DNA from: Vigna angularis
Lineage: Eukaryota; Streptophyta; Magnoliopsida; Fabales; Fabaceae
Direction: 5' to 3'
Length of the DNA stretch: 64,000 bases
Assembly (NCBI RefSeq): GCF_016808095.1
Contig: NC_068972.1
Location: 29,256,289-29,320,288, forward strand
Positions 32,611-43,812 of the stretch are shown in pieces. Below the pieces are notes generated by a model, which was not told the DNA's origin, ran no database searches, and was given only the letters and a program-made list of their open reading frames with translations. Within the stretch, counting starts at the first letter, position 1. Every line of letters begins with the position of its first letter. The translations under genes were made by a program, and so were the position numbers.

Positions 32611-32625
32611 TAGCTCTGAATACCA
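32611..32625 (-). other. Primer-binding site, initiator tRNA-Met type
   Basis: Minus strand TGGTATTCAGAGCTA, two bases after the 5' LTR end at 32628. It resembles the TGGTATCAGAGC site of tRNA-iMet-primed elements with one extra base. The same variant is at 53614. Confidence 0.8.
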
Positions 32626-32627
32626 CT

Positions 32628-33397
32628 TGATGGACGAACGCCCGAGGAGAGACCGAAGACGTGACGCGGACTCCTCGAAGCTTCCTCCAGAGAGATGAAG
32701 ACGCAGCGGAATGGAAACGAAACTCTAAATCGAGAGCTGACTCGAAGGAAAACTACTAAACTATGAACAGACTCAAGAAAACCCTAAGATCTAAGGTTTA
32801 AACGGTGGACAACCTAGATTGTTCGGTGGAAAGTGGATTAAACGGTAGAAAGGGGAAAACAATCGGTGAAATCGAAAGGCAAAGTGAGAATGATGAAGGA
32901 ACCCTAAGTTTGGATGAATATGTTCGGTAGAGAGGTTTGTAATGGCTGAAACGAAGCAAAGAAATGAAGGAAGAAGGAGATGTGGTTCTGCGAGACGGAG
33001 AAATGCTCTCACGAGAGAGATAATGTGGATGTGCGTGTCTGATGTGCGTGAAGAAAGAAATGAGAGGCGCGGTCTGAACGTGGCTGATGCGTTGGAGTGG
33101 AGACGTACTGGCAGCTGACGCGTGCCGGATGTGGCAGTGGAGGAGAGGAGCACCGTGGAAAATGGAAATGAGAGTGAGAAAGGTGCTTGGAAGGTGGCTA
33201 GAGGGAGTCCTTGGACTCTCTAGCCTTGACTCTCAAAAGAGAATTGTTTCTGGTTTCAGAAAACTCAATTCTCATTAATTTCAAAAGTGCTAATACAAGA
33301 GAAGAGTTGGGTATTTATAGTAACCCATGCTCCTTAAGAGCTAAGCTAGGAAAAGTAAAAATACAAAAGGAGGACTACGTCAAGGAGGATTCCATCA
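32628..33397 (-). repeat. 5' LTR (770 bp) of the gag-only element
   Basis: Minus strand 33397 (TGATGGAATCC) to 32628 (GTCCATCA). Identical to the 3' LTR at 768 of 770 positions by eye. The TATA box is about 80 bases inside the start. Confidence 0.92.
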
Positions 33398-33955
33398 AAT
33401 AATTTCAACTATAATCAATTGAGAATTTTCTTTGATTGATTAGCTTTTAATTTGGTTAGGAGATTTAAGAATAGACATGATTAAACACAATAGAATTTGA
33501 TTGAGAATGTACTTTGGTTGAATTTATTGTGAATAATCTAGAAAGGTTTTGCATTTGATTGAGAATTTACTTTGGTTAAATGCATGATCGCCCTCAAATT
33601 AATTAAGAATGTATTTTAATGAATTTGAAACTTAAACAATAATCAATTGAACAATTATTCGTGAATAACCGATGATGAATCTATCTTGGAAAAGCAGTGG
33701 AATAAGCCTAATTCATAGTAACTGTTTTTAAGTTTCTTATTTATTGTTTAAACACTCTTCAACCATTACTTTTATTCATAAGCATTGCATAGCATTCATA
33801 AGAGTCACAGATATTCAAAAGCAATTCCGTGTTCGTTGGGAGACGACTCAGGGTTACTTCAACCTTGTCTACTTTCTTGAATACTACTTGGTAATACTGA
33901 AGTTGCCTTGAAAAGTAGTATTAATTTGATAGCTTCAACGACAACTTATCAAATT

Positions 33956-33972
33956 TGGCGCCGTTGCCGGGG
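33956..33972 (+). other. Primer-binding site of the 23 kb element, tRNA-Asp type
   Basis: TGGCGCCGTTGCCGGGG, four bases after the 5' LTR end at 33951; exact complement of the tRNA-Asp 3' end. Confidence 0.92.
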
Positions 33973-34203
33973 AATACGGTTAGTATTTTAAATAGTTTGA
34001 TTCTTATTTTATTTTATTTTATTTATTTTTAGTTTTTTTTATTTGTTTTATTTAACGCACATACATTTAATATAATTTGAGTTATTTTATAGTCTTTAGT
34101 CATTATTGGTCTAGCAAAAAAAAAAAATCTTTGTTCTTGTTTTTATTAAAAATTTCTCTTGAGAAATACTTGAGGCTAGTTTGAATACACTCTGGCTAGG
34201 AAA

Positions 34204-34251
34204 GACTTGGTACTTAAGTTGTCCATTGTGACGCACCTCTCTTTCCTGGGA
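34204..34251 (+). promoter_or_regulatory. Conserved gag-proximal leader motif (copy 2)
   Basis: GACTTGGTACTTAAG (34204-34218), then CACCTCTCTTTCCTGGGA (34234-34251), about 110 bases upstream of the gag ATG. It matches copies at 29146-29189 and 55720-55764 although this element uses a different tRNA primer. 33973-34203 is otherwise T/A-rich leader. Confidence 0.6.
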
Positions 34252-34360
34252 GTGGACCCAACAAGTCTCTCTTATCTCTTATTTGAAATATTTATCTAAA
34301 GCAAGAACAAAAGAAAAACAGAAGTAACAGAGGAACAACTTCCAGCAGATTGCGTAGTGC

Positions 34361-35388
34361 ATGACCAGAGCTAACCCGGGAGAATTTTATCAAATTAACC
34401 CGGAAGTTGAAAGGAATTTGCATAAGCTGCGGAGAAGATTGAAGTTTGGGTGTTCTACTGAAGGAACACTTCCTACAACTGAAGTCATTCCACCTTCATT
34501 ATCTCCAATCACAAACATACCATCAAATCCTTTACTTGATCCTAACCTAAACAATATGGCACAAAGAACCATCAGACAGTTAGCCACCTCCCAAAATATA
34601 GTTATCCGAAGTAACATTGAATACCCTAATGAGGAGTGGGAGTTGAGACCTGACCTCTTAAATGCCTTACCAAAGTTCAATGGGTTATCAAAGGAGAATC
34701 CACACAAGCACTTAAGACAATTTCACATGTGTGAAAATTTTAGATCTCCCAGGATCACAATAGATTGCCTTAAAATGAGAGCTTTTCCATTTACTCTTCA
34801 AGGAGCAGCTCAAGATTGGTGGTATTATCTCTCTGCAAGGATTACAAATTGGGAAACTATTGAAAGACTTTTTCTTGAAAAATATTTTCCTGCATCTAGA
34901 TTATCTGCCATCCGTAGAGAGATTCAAGATATAAGACAAAGAGATAGAGAGAATCTTAGTGAATATTGGGAAAGATTCAAGAAACTATGTTCTTCATGCC
35001 CTCAACTCCAAATGGAAGATTTTATTCTAAGCTTTTATGAAGGCTTAAGTCCTACTAATAGGTCATGGGCAGATGCTGCAAGCGGAGGATCTTTCTTAGA
35101 CAGGTCACCAGAAGATGGTATAGATCTAATAGAACGAAAGGCAGTAGACAATCAACAGTATGGCACAAGAGAAAATTCAGTAACTTTGTTGAAGGGAGTG
35201 CATGAAATTGATAATGGTGCAGTTGATGGAAAGAGGATAGATGAAAGATTGAATAAGCTAGAAAGCAAACTCGACGAGATTGCAAGTTTGTTTAAAACCT
35301 TAACTCCATAAATTGTTAGTGGAATTTGCATTTCAACTAACCATTATACTGATGAATGTCCTAGCTTGGTGGAGACCACTGTGGAAAA
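34361..35388 (+). pseudogene. Gag, first part, of the 23 kb Athila-like element
   Basis: Begins ATG at 34361 (MTRANPGEFYQINPE). Residues about 100-235 are the Ty3/gypsy capsid core: LPKFNGLSKENPHKHLRQF, AFPFTLQGAAQDWWYYL, LFLEKYFPASR, LSEYWERFKKLCSSCP. An in-frame TAA at 35309 replaces the usual glutamine codon. The same frame then continues with Cys/His-containing sequence (GICISTNHYTDECP), a zinc-knuckle-like segment, until the solo LTR inserted at 35394. It resumes at 40771. It would make the particle shell; the stop and the insertion inactivate it. Confidence 0.85.
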
Positions 35389-35393
35389 CCCAT

Positions 35394-38300
35394 TGATGAA
35401 TCATTATTTTCTTCACTTCACTTAGTTTATCGTACTAGAATTAATCAGGGAATTGTGCATAATTGTCCAGTATTTTTCCATTTTACTAAATTGAGCTTAA
35501 TCCGATCGGAAATTCTTATTTTAATTAATTTGAATTATCTGAGCTTATTATTTTTATCAATGATTGCAGGAAAATTTTGAAATACATTTTGGGACATTTG
35601 GAAGGACATTCGTTTGTATACGGTGTTATTTTACTTGGAAGCATTGATATATTTGTAGAGAAAGACGTGTTGATCTGTTTTGGAGGGAGGATCTTAATTC
35701 ATTTTGTTGAGCTTCTTTAGTTGCTGCAAGAGGTTTCATCTACCGAATAGAAAAGAAAGGGCAGCTGCACTCATTCAATTATTAATTCATCACGGGTTCA
35801 TGGAGGAGGCATGCTGATTTTTAACACTTGCTTTACAAGTGAACGGTGCTTTAGTGTGTGTGAAAGTGAGATTTTAATTCTTATTGAATGAAGGCTTGAT
35901 GGGCTCGTGCTGCAGCATTTGGTAAGAGAGAGTGATGTTAAATAATTAAGGAATGTACATGGGAAACACCATGTCCTACACGTCCTCTCAATGGTAATGA
36001 AGTGGGCTTGTGGAAATAATGTAAAGAAGCATATGGCATGGCTTTAACGTGAAAAGGGTTGTATTGAATTTTAAAGAAGTATTATTGGCTTGCAACAACA
36101 ACCCATGACTTCTAGCAAGTGGGAGCCACAAGAATTCTTTTTGGCATGGATGGAAAAGAGGAGGGTCACACGTTTTGAAAAGTCACGTCCAAGGCAAAGT
36201 AGAAGTGTTGCTCACGGTTTTCCGCACATTCTCATTCTCTTTTCTATAAGCAAGGATGGCACATGGACCACATTGAAGAAGTGCTGGAAAGAGAAGTAGC
36301 CGTGAATACATAAGAAAGCTCCCCAGAAAAATTGGTGCAACATGTGCACGGTTTTGTTGGTTGGATGGACATCAGCTTGGTCCAGCAGAAGCCTTCACGG
36401 TGGACAACAGTTTGGAAGAAGGAGCATCACGGTCCATGGGGTGTTTGATGGAATGAAGAGGTGCAGCACATTGGAGAAGTTCACGGCTGGAAGAGCAACT
36501 GCTCCATGTCGAGAAAGGAAGCTCACGACCTTAGTGCACTTGAGAGAGGAGAAGCGTTCAAGCCATTTCCGTCCAGCACCAGCAAGCTCAAATGGAAGCA
36601 CTTCATGGTCTGGTCCAATTGATACAGCTGTCGCGGCCGATCAAATTTTGATGTGCAATTAAAAATGCAGTACAGTATTAGGAGATGACTCCCAAGTCGT
36701 CTCTCAGGGACCAAATATGGTTCAGTCTCTTGTCAACACGTAGTGGGGGGATTTTTTTTGTAGTGTTTTTGGTTGCGATAAAATTAAAATTGCGTTTGAA
36801 TAAAATTCACAAAGTAAAACTAAATTAAAATAGTAAAAATGAAATTGGTACTTTAAAATGAAATCACAGCAATTTGAAATAGTAAAAAAAAAATTTACGG
36901 ATGCACAAAAAATATACAACAAGTCATTCCAATGAATTATAGAAAATATTTTAAGACAAAAGAGGGAAAATAAAATAAAACTTATCTACCATGACCCATT
37001 CATCTACCAAAATAAATTAAAATTGCAAATGCTTCTAAAAAAAAACTCCTTGGCTGTGACACATCCATGTATTCAATTTAAAGAAAATTAAAACAAGTAA
37101 AATGCTTCTCCTCTTCTTTGGCCGTGACACTTCATGTGTTGCATGCAAAGGAATTTAAAATAATTCAAGTGCTCTTTCTTCCATCACGGTGCATTTCCAA
37201 AATCTATCATATTTTAATCCATATGCTTCACCCATTTCCAAAAGCAATTGAAAACACTTTATCTATGACCGTGCAACTATTACTTCAATTTGTCCATTCA
37301 TAAACAAATAAAAGAAATGCTTCAAATGGCCGTGGGCCACTTCTTCATTTCCATTCACGTAAAATGAAAGATGTTCTAAAATAAAAACCAAACTTTTGAA
37401 AGCTTTTGTCTTTTTATGAAACTAACACTTTACTTTTTCCCATAATAATATAAACAAACATATTCTTAAGAAATCAAGATTGGTGCTGCACTTCCACTTC
37501 ACGGTTCTTTTCAATTTTAAAAAGTAAGCAAAGTAGAATTATATGAAAGAAAGATGATGTTGGACCATGAGCATTATCTAAAAGGAAAGTAAACAAACAA
37601 AACATATTCACATGGAAACACACATGTAGACCGTCCACTTTCTTAAGGCAAAATGAAATGTGTATTTGCTGAATCCAAAAGCATACCACACGAAAAACAA
37701 ACCAAAGAGATTGAAAGCATTAAAAACTTCATAAACTATACTACTACATGGACCAATTTTGCCGAGAAAGTCATGTGCTGGTGGACCAAGGCTGCACTTC
37801 TTCAAGCTACTACTTCAAAGAAAGAATTCACACAAATTTTGCTATGGTAACCGAGAACTCCTCCTCCATATTCCACTTCTTCACTTATTTTCTCCAAGCT
37901 AAATGACTAATATACTTACCTTTGCTGCTGCAACAAATCAACGTCCAAATTCAAGATGCTAGCCGTCCACTTTTGCTTCCAACCATATACTTCTTTTCTC
38001 CTTGTTCCACAACGTTCTCTTCTCACCAAAATTCACTTCTCCTTTTCTCAAACAAAGACCTTCTCTTCCTCCCTACGTGAAAGAACAATTCAGCATGTGG
38101 TTCTCCTTCCATCTAGCAAAGAATAAATCAGCATCTCCCAAGTTGCATATGGTTTTCTTCTTCACTATACCGAGAGCTATCTTCTTCAAGTAAACAATTT
38201 TTTTTATATTTTCTTAGGTGATGGCAACCTACTTCTATTAAAGGTGAATCAACTCCTCACTTGCTATTCTACTTCCACAACAAAATGAGTGAACGTGTTC

Positions 38301-40765
38301 TGCAGTTCTTTACAAGACCATGCATCTCTTTCACAAAAGTTACAGAAGGCTAGAAGAGATTTTATAAATGGGCAGAAAACCAAATGGAAGATGCAATTAG
38401 AATTCAACAAAAGGAATAAATACAAGCTATTTATTCATCATGAAAACAAACGATGTTCAGTCTTCTCAAGAGAAACATTCAAAGTAAAAAGAAACAAACA
38501 AGTGTTGACTGGTTTGGCCGTGTGCCTCCTTCAGTATGTAACTCCAATGTATTCAACAATCAACACAGAAGCTTCCTTCCTTCTCAATCCATGTTGGGAG
38601 TCATGCTCTGTACGTTCTCTCTTGGAAAATTCTCTATGTATCGTCTCTATCTTCGTTTTTGGGAAGAAATGGGAGTGAATGATGATCTGCAATCCGAAGC
38701 CTCGTAAAGAAGGAATTGAAGAGTCTTTTTCACCTCCAGCTGTGTGTGTTGTCTGCTTCTGACCATAGACTCTAGGCTTGTCTCCTCTAGCTCTCTAGCT
38801 ACCTCATTTTTCTTCAATCAATCCCCTGTGCTTGGACGTAGCTATAACAATTGGTGTTTCATGTTGACAAAAATTATGCCTATAATCTCCACGTGCCATA
38901 AGCCAACTGGAATACTTTGCTCTCCACTTTATTCAAAGCAAAATAAATTTGTAGTTGCTGAATTAAGATTCACACCATGCAAACAACTATTTGGCCATTA
39001 TCAAATGCCAACAAAACCGTGGGCCACTTGCACCTCTGCAAACTCTTCACACGGCTTTATTCCAAGCCTTTCTCCACTTAAATAAGTTAATTTGTTCCTA
39101 GCTAAATGAAGGATACTCATGCTGCTGAATTTAACGCACACCCCATCCAATAAGCTGCTGAAAAATTCAAGAAAAATATTTCATTACACGTATTAATACA
39201 CAGATTAATTCAATGCAGTACTGCTTCAACTAGATAACACAGTGTGTAAGTAAATATTCTTCCAAATGTCCTAAAATGTTTACAGAATTTTCCCTGCACT
39301 CAATAATGTAAATAATTATTCTCAGATAATTCAAATTAAGTAAAATAAGAATCTCTGATCAAATTAAGCACAATCGGTACAAACGGGAAAATACTGGACG
39401 ATTAAGCACAATTCCCTGATTAATTTTAGTACAGTAAACTAAGTGAAGTGAAGAAAATAATGACTCATCACCAATACAACAGCTCACGGTCCAGTTGGGA
39501 GAAGAGGTGAAGATTACAGTTTGGTGGAAGCAAGAAGAAGTGAAACGTTGGAATGGAGAATGGAGAAGGATGAGCATGTTTCGGCACAAGTGAAGAAGAA
39601 GAAAAGTTGAGTTGGAAAATGGAGGCCCCCCTACCTTCTTTTCTCACGTCCAAGGCTTAGCAAAATATGGAAGAAGTTGCCTAAAAACGTGGCTGCCAAT
39701 TGGAGACAAAACCAAGCAGAAAACCATGCTGAAATGAGGAAGGAGGATACGGCTGAATGGAATAAAGAAGGGGCCCATCCTATTTCTTTTGGCACGGCTA
39801 GGAGCATTTGACGGAAAGAAATTCCCTAAAACAGGGGCTGCCAATTGCCAATTGAAGAGAAGAACAAAAACGTAGATGCTGGCTGAGATGAAGGAGGGGA
39901 AACTTCACGTCCAACAAAGGAAGAAGAAGAAAAGACATTGAGGGCCCCTATCCTATTGTTTTAGCACGACTAGGAGGTGAAGAAAGTCTTCATGAGGGAC
40001 ACGAAACGCAAAATCTGGATAAAAGACAAGATGCCGAACCTGGAATACTCCTGGAAGGAAGGAGTGGACAGCAGAGTAAGACAAGATTTTTGGCATTTAA
40101 AAGGGTAGAGAAGCAGCAGAAGAGAGACGGCCTTGAGGCCTGGAAGGGGTCACGGTTCTCTTCCAGGAACTCTCTCTTTCTCAGATTTTCATTTTAAAAT
40201 GTGCAAAAGTTGTAGAATTTTAATTCCGTGTCAGTATTTGGAGAGCATTTCGTGTAGTTGTTTCACTGTTAAGAATTTTAATTTAAATGTTGAAACTTTG
40301 ATGAATTTTATTTTTAGTAAGTGTTTTATTTTTGTTATCTGTTTTATTTTACCGCTGATGGTTTTCTGTACCGTTAAATTCTGTCAATGTATTTTTCTGT
40401 TCATTTTATTTTCAAACGTTATTTTTACGGTTTATTTTCTGTCAATGTATTTTCACTGATGTTTTTATTTCTGAGTTTAATTTTACCGTTCTTGAATATT
40501 TACTGTTTCGTTTTTTACCGTCTTTTACTATTAAGTTTTTATTGTCTTTAAAATTCATTCCAGTGTTTTCAATTCTGTGTTATTTAATTTCCAGTCTAAT
40601 TTATTTTTTCCGCATCAACAAAAATCACAACCCCCCCTTCGTGTAAAAAATCTGAGACTGAACCAACACAAATTGGTCCTTGAGAGACGACCTAGGAGTC
40701 ACTTCCTAGTAATATACTGCATATTTTCGTGCAATCAAATTTGACGGGTCGTGACGCCCGTACCA
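35394..40765 (+). mobile_element. Solo LTR in gag, itself containing a second solo LTR
   Basis: Starts TGATGAATCATTATTTTC, ends CCCGTACCA and is flanked by the duplication CCCAT (35389-35393, 40766-40770). Net length without the inner insertion (36620-39470 plus one five-base duplication) is about 2.5 kb. Near the right end, 40629-40724 carries a block shared with the LTRs at 36620, 58040 and 62925 (GAGAGACGACCTAGGAGTC). A TATA-like TTTAAAAGGG is at about 40097, followed by a long T-rich R/U5. Removal of the internal region by LTR-LTR recombination is inferred. Confidence 0.9.
36620..39470 (-). mobile_element. Nested solo LTR, 2,851 bp, minus strand
   Basis: On the minus strand it starts TGATGAGTCATTATTTTC at 39470 and ends CAGCTGTATCA at 36620, flanked by CCAAT (36615-36619, 39471-39475). 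It is a relative of the LTR it sits in, in opposite orientation: both starts share the TTTTCTTCACTTCACTTAG block, and both ends share the GAGAGACGACNTNGGAGTC block (here 36666-36750). No coding frame worth calling; short frames across it have no domain. Confidence 0.9.
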
Positions 40766-40770
40766 CCCAT

Positions 40771-41144
40771 CTCAAGCTTTTGCTGCAAACATGATTGGAG
40801 GAAATAGACCATACCAGAATTATCATGATTCGTCCTCCAATAGATATCAGCAAAACAAGCAACCTTATGTTCCACCTCAACAAAGGCAACAATCTCAGCC
40901 TGAAATGTCAATACAAGATTTCATGAAAACAATACTTGAGCAAAATTCAGAAATCAAGAAATCAATTGTAGAGTTGACTCAGAGGGTGGAAAAATTAGAG
41001 GCTAAGGAGTCAAATAAACTACCTGCACAAACAGTGATCAACCCGCAAAATGTAAGTGCTATTACTTTGAGAACGTGTAAGCAAGTAGAAGGCCCTGAAG
41101 GAGCCCAAGAGGATGAAGATAAGGAGAAAAAAGGAGCGCATTGA
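40771..41144 (+). pseudogene. Gag, second part, of the 23 kb element
   Basis: Resumes exactly after the CCCAT duplication with QAFAANMIGGNRPYQNYHDSS, then a glutamine-rich stretch, a coiled segment (MSIQDFMKTILEQNSEIKKSIVELTQRVEKLEAKE) and NVSAITLR, the usual order at the end of Athila-like gag. The frame ends at 41144 and the polyprotein continues in another frame from 41113, so a frameshift lies in 41113-41144. Confidence 0.8.
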
Positions 41145-42272
41145 TGACAATGGAGGACCAAGTGAACCATCACTTGAGACTACCACTGATAAATCCAGGT
41201 TAGTATCCTCTAAATCTTCTTCTAAAAATTCTTCTTCATCTTATTCTCCACCTCCTCCATATCCAAATCGGTTGAAGCCGAGAAACAAAAAAATGGAGGA
41301 ATTAGACCAAGAGATTTTAAATATTTTCAAGAAGGTGGAGATTAATATTCCCTTGCTAGATGCTATTAAGCAAATCCCTAAATACGCAAAGTTTTTAAAA
41401 GAAATTTGCACAAATAGAAGGCGTTTTAGGGATAATGAGGTTGTGAATTTGGGAAGAAATGTGTCAAGCTTGATTAAGAAGCATATTGAAATACCGCGAA
41501 AATGCAAAGATCCAGGTATGTTTTCTGTTCCTTGTGTTATTGGAAATTCAAAGTTTGACAATGCCATGCTAGATTTAGGGGCTTCCATAAATGTAATGCC
41601 TTTATCAGTGTTTACTTCTCTATCTTTGGGACCTCTTAAGACTACTGGAGTGGTCATTCAACTGGCCAACCGTAGCACAGTTAACCCTGCAGGTGTGCTT
41701 GAGGACGTCCTTGTCCGAGTAGACAAATTAATTTTTCCTGCAGATTTCTATATCTTGGACATGAAGGATGATGAAGGAATCAGTCCAACAACTATTATCT
41801 TGGGGAGACCTTTCATGATGACAGCACGAACCAAGATAGATGTGCATGCAGGATCATTGACAATGGAGATAGGAGACGAGAAGGTGCGGTTCAACGTGTT
41901 GGAAGCTGGGAAGCACCAGATTAAAGATCATTCTTTGTTTTGTATTGATTTATCAAGTGATGTTGTAAACAATTTTTCTTTTTCAAATATGTCGTCCCTA
42001 ATTTTGGACGAAAAAGGAAACTGTAAAGCAGGTGATATTAAGGACGCGGTATTAATAGATGATACCTCTATGGCGTCCGAGTGTGATGTTGAGGTGGCTG
42101 AGATTACCTTAGGCAGTAAAATTTTGCCATCTGTGGTGCAGCCACCCATTTTGGAGTTGAAACCTTTACCATCCCATTTGAAATATGCTTATCTTGAGAG
42201 GGAGGGGAAACTCCATGTTATTATATCTGCATTGCTTACTGATGAGCAGGAAAAACAGCTATTACAGGTTAT
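41113..42272 (+). pseudogene. Aspartic protease region of the 23 kb element
   Basis: Residues 62-100 (MEELDQEILNIFKKVEINIPLLDAIKQIPKYAKFLKEICTNRR region) are the segment before the protease. The retropepsin active-site motif is DLGAS at 154-158 in MLDLGASINVMPLSVF. A second protease landmark, ILGRPFM, is at about 231-237. The C-terminal LKPLPSHLKYAYLEREGKLHVIISALL is the usual start of the reverse transcriptase region. The frame is then cut at 42273 by an LTR; the last four codons of the open frame (to 42285) belong to that LTR. Reverse transcriptase onward is missing. The protease would process the polyprotein in the particle. Confidence 0.88.
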
Positions 42273-43560
42273 TGATAATAGTTGAAAAACTGTTATTTTC
42301 ATGCTTAAAATTGATACTAAAAGCAACCTTTAGACTTAGAAACTAGCTTGAAATCATACTTTTATCCATATTTTCAGAAATAAGAGAGCTGGACAGGTTT
42401 ATGCTTGATTTCAGTGTTTTTGTGCAGGTTTTAAGGTGAATTTAGTGAAAGAAGTGAAGAATGAGAGAGATGGAATCAGAAAAGGAATCAAAGAGTGCAA
42501 AAGGAGAAGCCGAAGGCACCGCTCAGCGGCAGTTTACCGCTGAGCGGCACTCAGAAGCTCACGGGAGGACCGCTGAGGGGCAAAATGGCCGCTGAGGGGA
42601 AGAACCGAGCTGACGCACTTACCGCTGAGCGGCACTTTAATGGGCTTGGATTTAATATTTTGTAATTTACGAATGGTATTTAAGCTTTAGGGTTTCCTAG
42701 GGTTAGGTATCTTTGGCAGAAACGAGGCAAACACTCTCTCTTCCACCCCTTTGAAGGAGGATCTTGGATGCTCAGGCTACCTCTTCACCTTTTTAGGGTT
42801 TATTCTTTCATACTTTCATTGTAATTCATCTAGGTTCACCATGAATATGGTGAACTAAACCTTGTATGTTTGTTGGGGAATCAATGTAATCTCTTGAAGC
42901 TCTCATATATGGAATTTATGCTTGCATCTTAATCTAAGATTTATGCTTTCTTTCATCATTAGTTAGGGTTTTTCCTCTTTGCTTAATGCTTGCATTGTTT
43001 AACTCATTCGATGCATGATTATTGGTTTTGTCGATACGGGAACGTACGGGGAAGTCTAGATCCGGGGAATTTCTCCCAATATTATGTTGGCTGTCGTTAA
43101 GCTCCTGCACTTATGAACTGATCATTAGGAATGCTAGGAATTGTATGAACTCGTGATTAGGGAGAAGCCTTCTAGAAAGGTACTTTAGAGAGTGGCATTA
43201 ACAATGATGATTTGAATGTTGAATTCCTAAAATATATGAGAGTGGATAAGATGAAATTGACCCCCAACAACATATTCATTCATATATTTCATTGAAAGTG
43301 TTTATCTTTTGCTTTTTGCCATTGATCAAAAACTTCATGCATACATATTTAATTTTCGTCTCTTGCATATTAAACTCCAAATATTTCGTCTTTAAGTCTT
43401 AGTTAATCAAGAAATCACATAACTAAACTAGGCCGTGAGTCCTTTGGGAAGAACGATACTTGGTCTTACCAAGTTTATTACTTGAACGATTCGGTCATAC
43501 TTGCCGATTGAAAAACAAGTTTGTGACATCATATTTTGGTGTTCATAAATTTGTCCATCA
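42273..43560 (+). repeat. LTR (1,288 bp) of a nested Athila-like element
   Basis: Starts TGATAATAGTTG and ends GTCCATCA; a primer-binding site follows. It is the full-length form of the LTR seen shortened at 465 and 5023. U3 contains CCGCTCAGCGG/CCGCTGAGCGG motifs at about 42520-42630 and a TATA-like GGTATTTAAGC at about 42676, then a CT-rich leader. Five bases before it are GTTAT, but the other end of the insertion is lost, so the duplication cannot be verified. Confidence 0.88.
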
Positions 43561-43566
43561 AGTTTT

Positions 43567-43583
43567 TGGCACCGTTGCCGGGG
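43567..43583 (+). other. Primer-binding site, tRNA-Asp type, one mismatch
   Basis: TGGCACCGTTGCCGGGG, six bases after the LTR; differs from the exact tRNA-Asp complement at one base. Confidence 0.85.
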
Positions 43584-43812
43584 ACTCGTGGTTTAACTGG
43601 TTAATTTGTGTGATTATTGATTATCTTTGACTTTAATTTTGAATTTCTGTTTTTATTTTTCTGTTTTTATTTTATTTTATTTTATTAGATTAGGTTAGAT
43701 TTTATTTTATTCTATCTTATTTTATTCTATCTTCTGAATTTTTTTTTATCTTCTAAATATATATCTTCTATATCTTTTTGTGCTAACAAATATTTTCTAG
43801 GGTTTTGTTTTC

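Larger units (their letters stand above)
27202..33397 (-). mobile_element. Young gag-only LTR retrotransposon (TR-GAG/LARD type)
   Basis: 6,196 bp, flanked by AATAA (27197-27201, 33398-33402). On the minus strand: 5' LTR 33397-32628, initiator-Met-type primer-binding site 32625-32611, a 3.4 kb untranslated leader, one open gag-like frame, polypurine tract GAGGGAGGGCA, 3' LTR 27971-27202. The two 770-bp LTRs differ at two positions by eye. Protease, reverse transcriptase and integrase are absent, so it must use proteins made by another element. The cognate gag and primer class of the chromovirus-like element at 53142 suggest a partner of that group. Described plant counterparts are the TR-GAG and LARD classes. 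Confidence 0.92.
25162..33951 (+). repeat. 5' LTR of the 23 kb element, split by nested insertion
   Basis: LTR bases are 25162-27201 and 33398-33951; the rest is the nested element at 27202-33397. It begins TGATGAGTGCATA and ends AACTTATCA. U3 is about 1.65 kb. A TATA box (CTATATAAAGAG) is at about 26810, followed by a CT-rich leader. U3 holds a GC-rich island, 25630-26110, open in several frames. A segment of about 28 bases near 26490-26520 (second copy of a GGTCAA block) is absent from the 3' LTR. The R/U5 part has repeated TTGAGAATNTACTTTGATTGA-like blocks. Confidence 0.88.

Noticed and set aside
36649..36653. Alternative right end (TGATGTGCAATT) for the nested minus-strand solo LTR
   Set aside because: Using 36649 gives unequal flanks (AATTT versus CCAAT); moving the end to 36620 gives a perfect CCAAT duplication.
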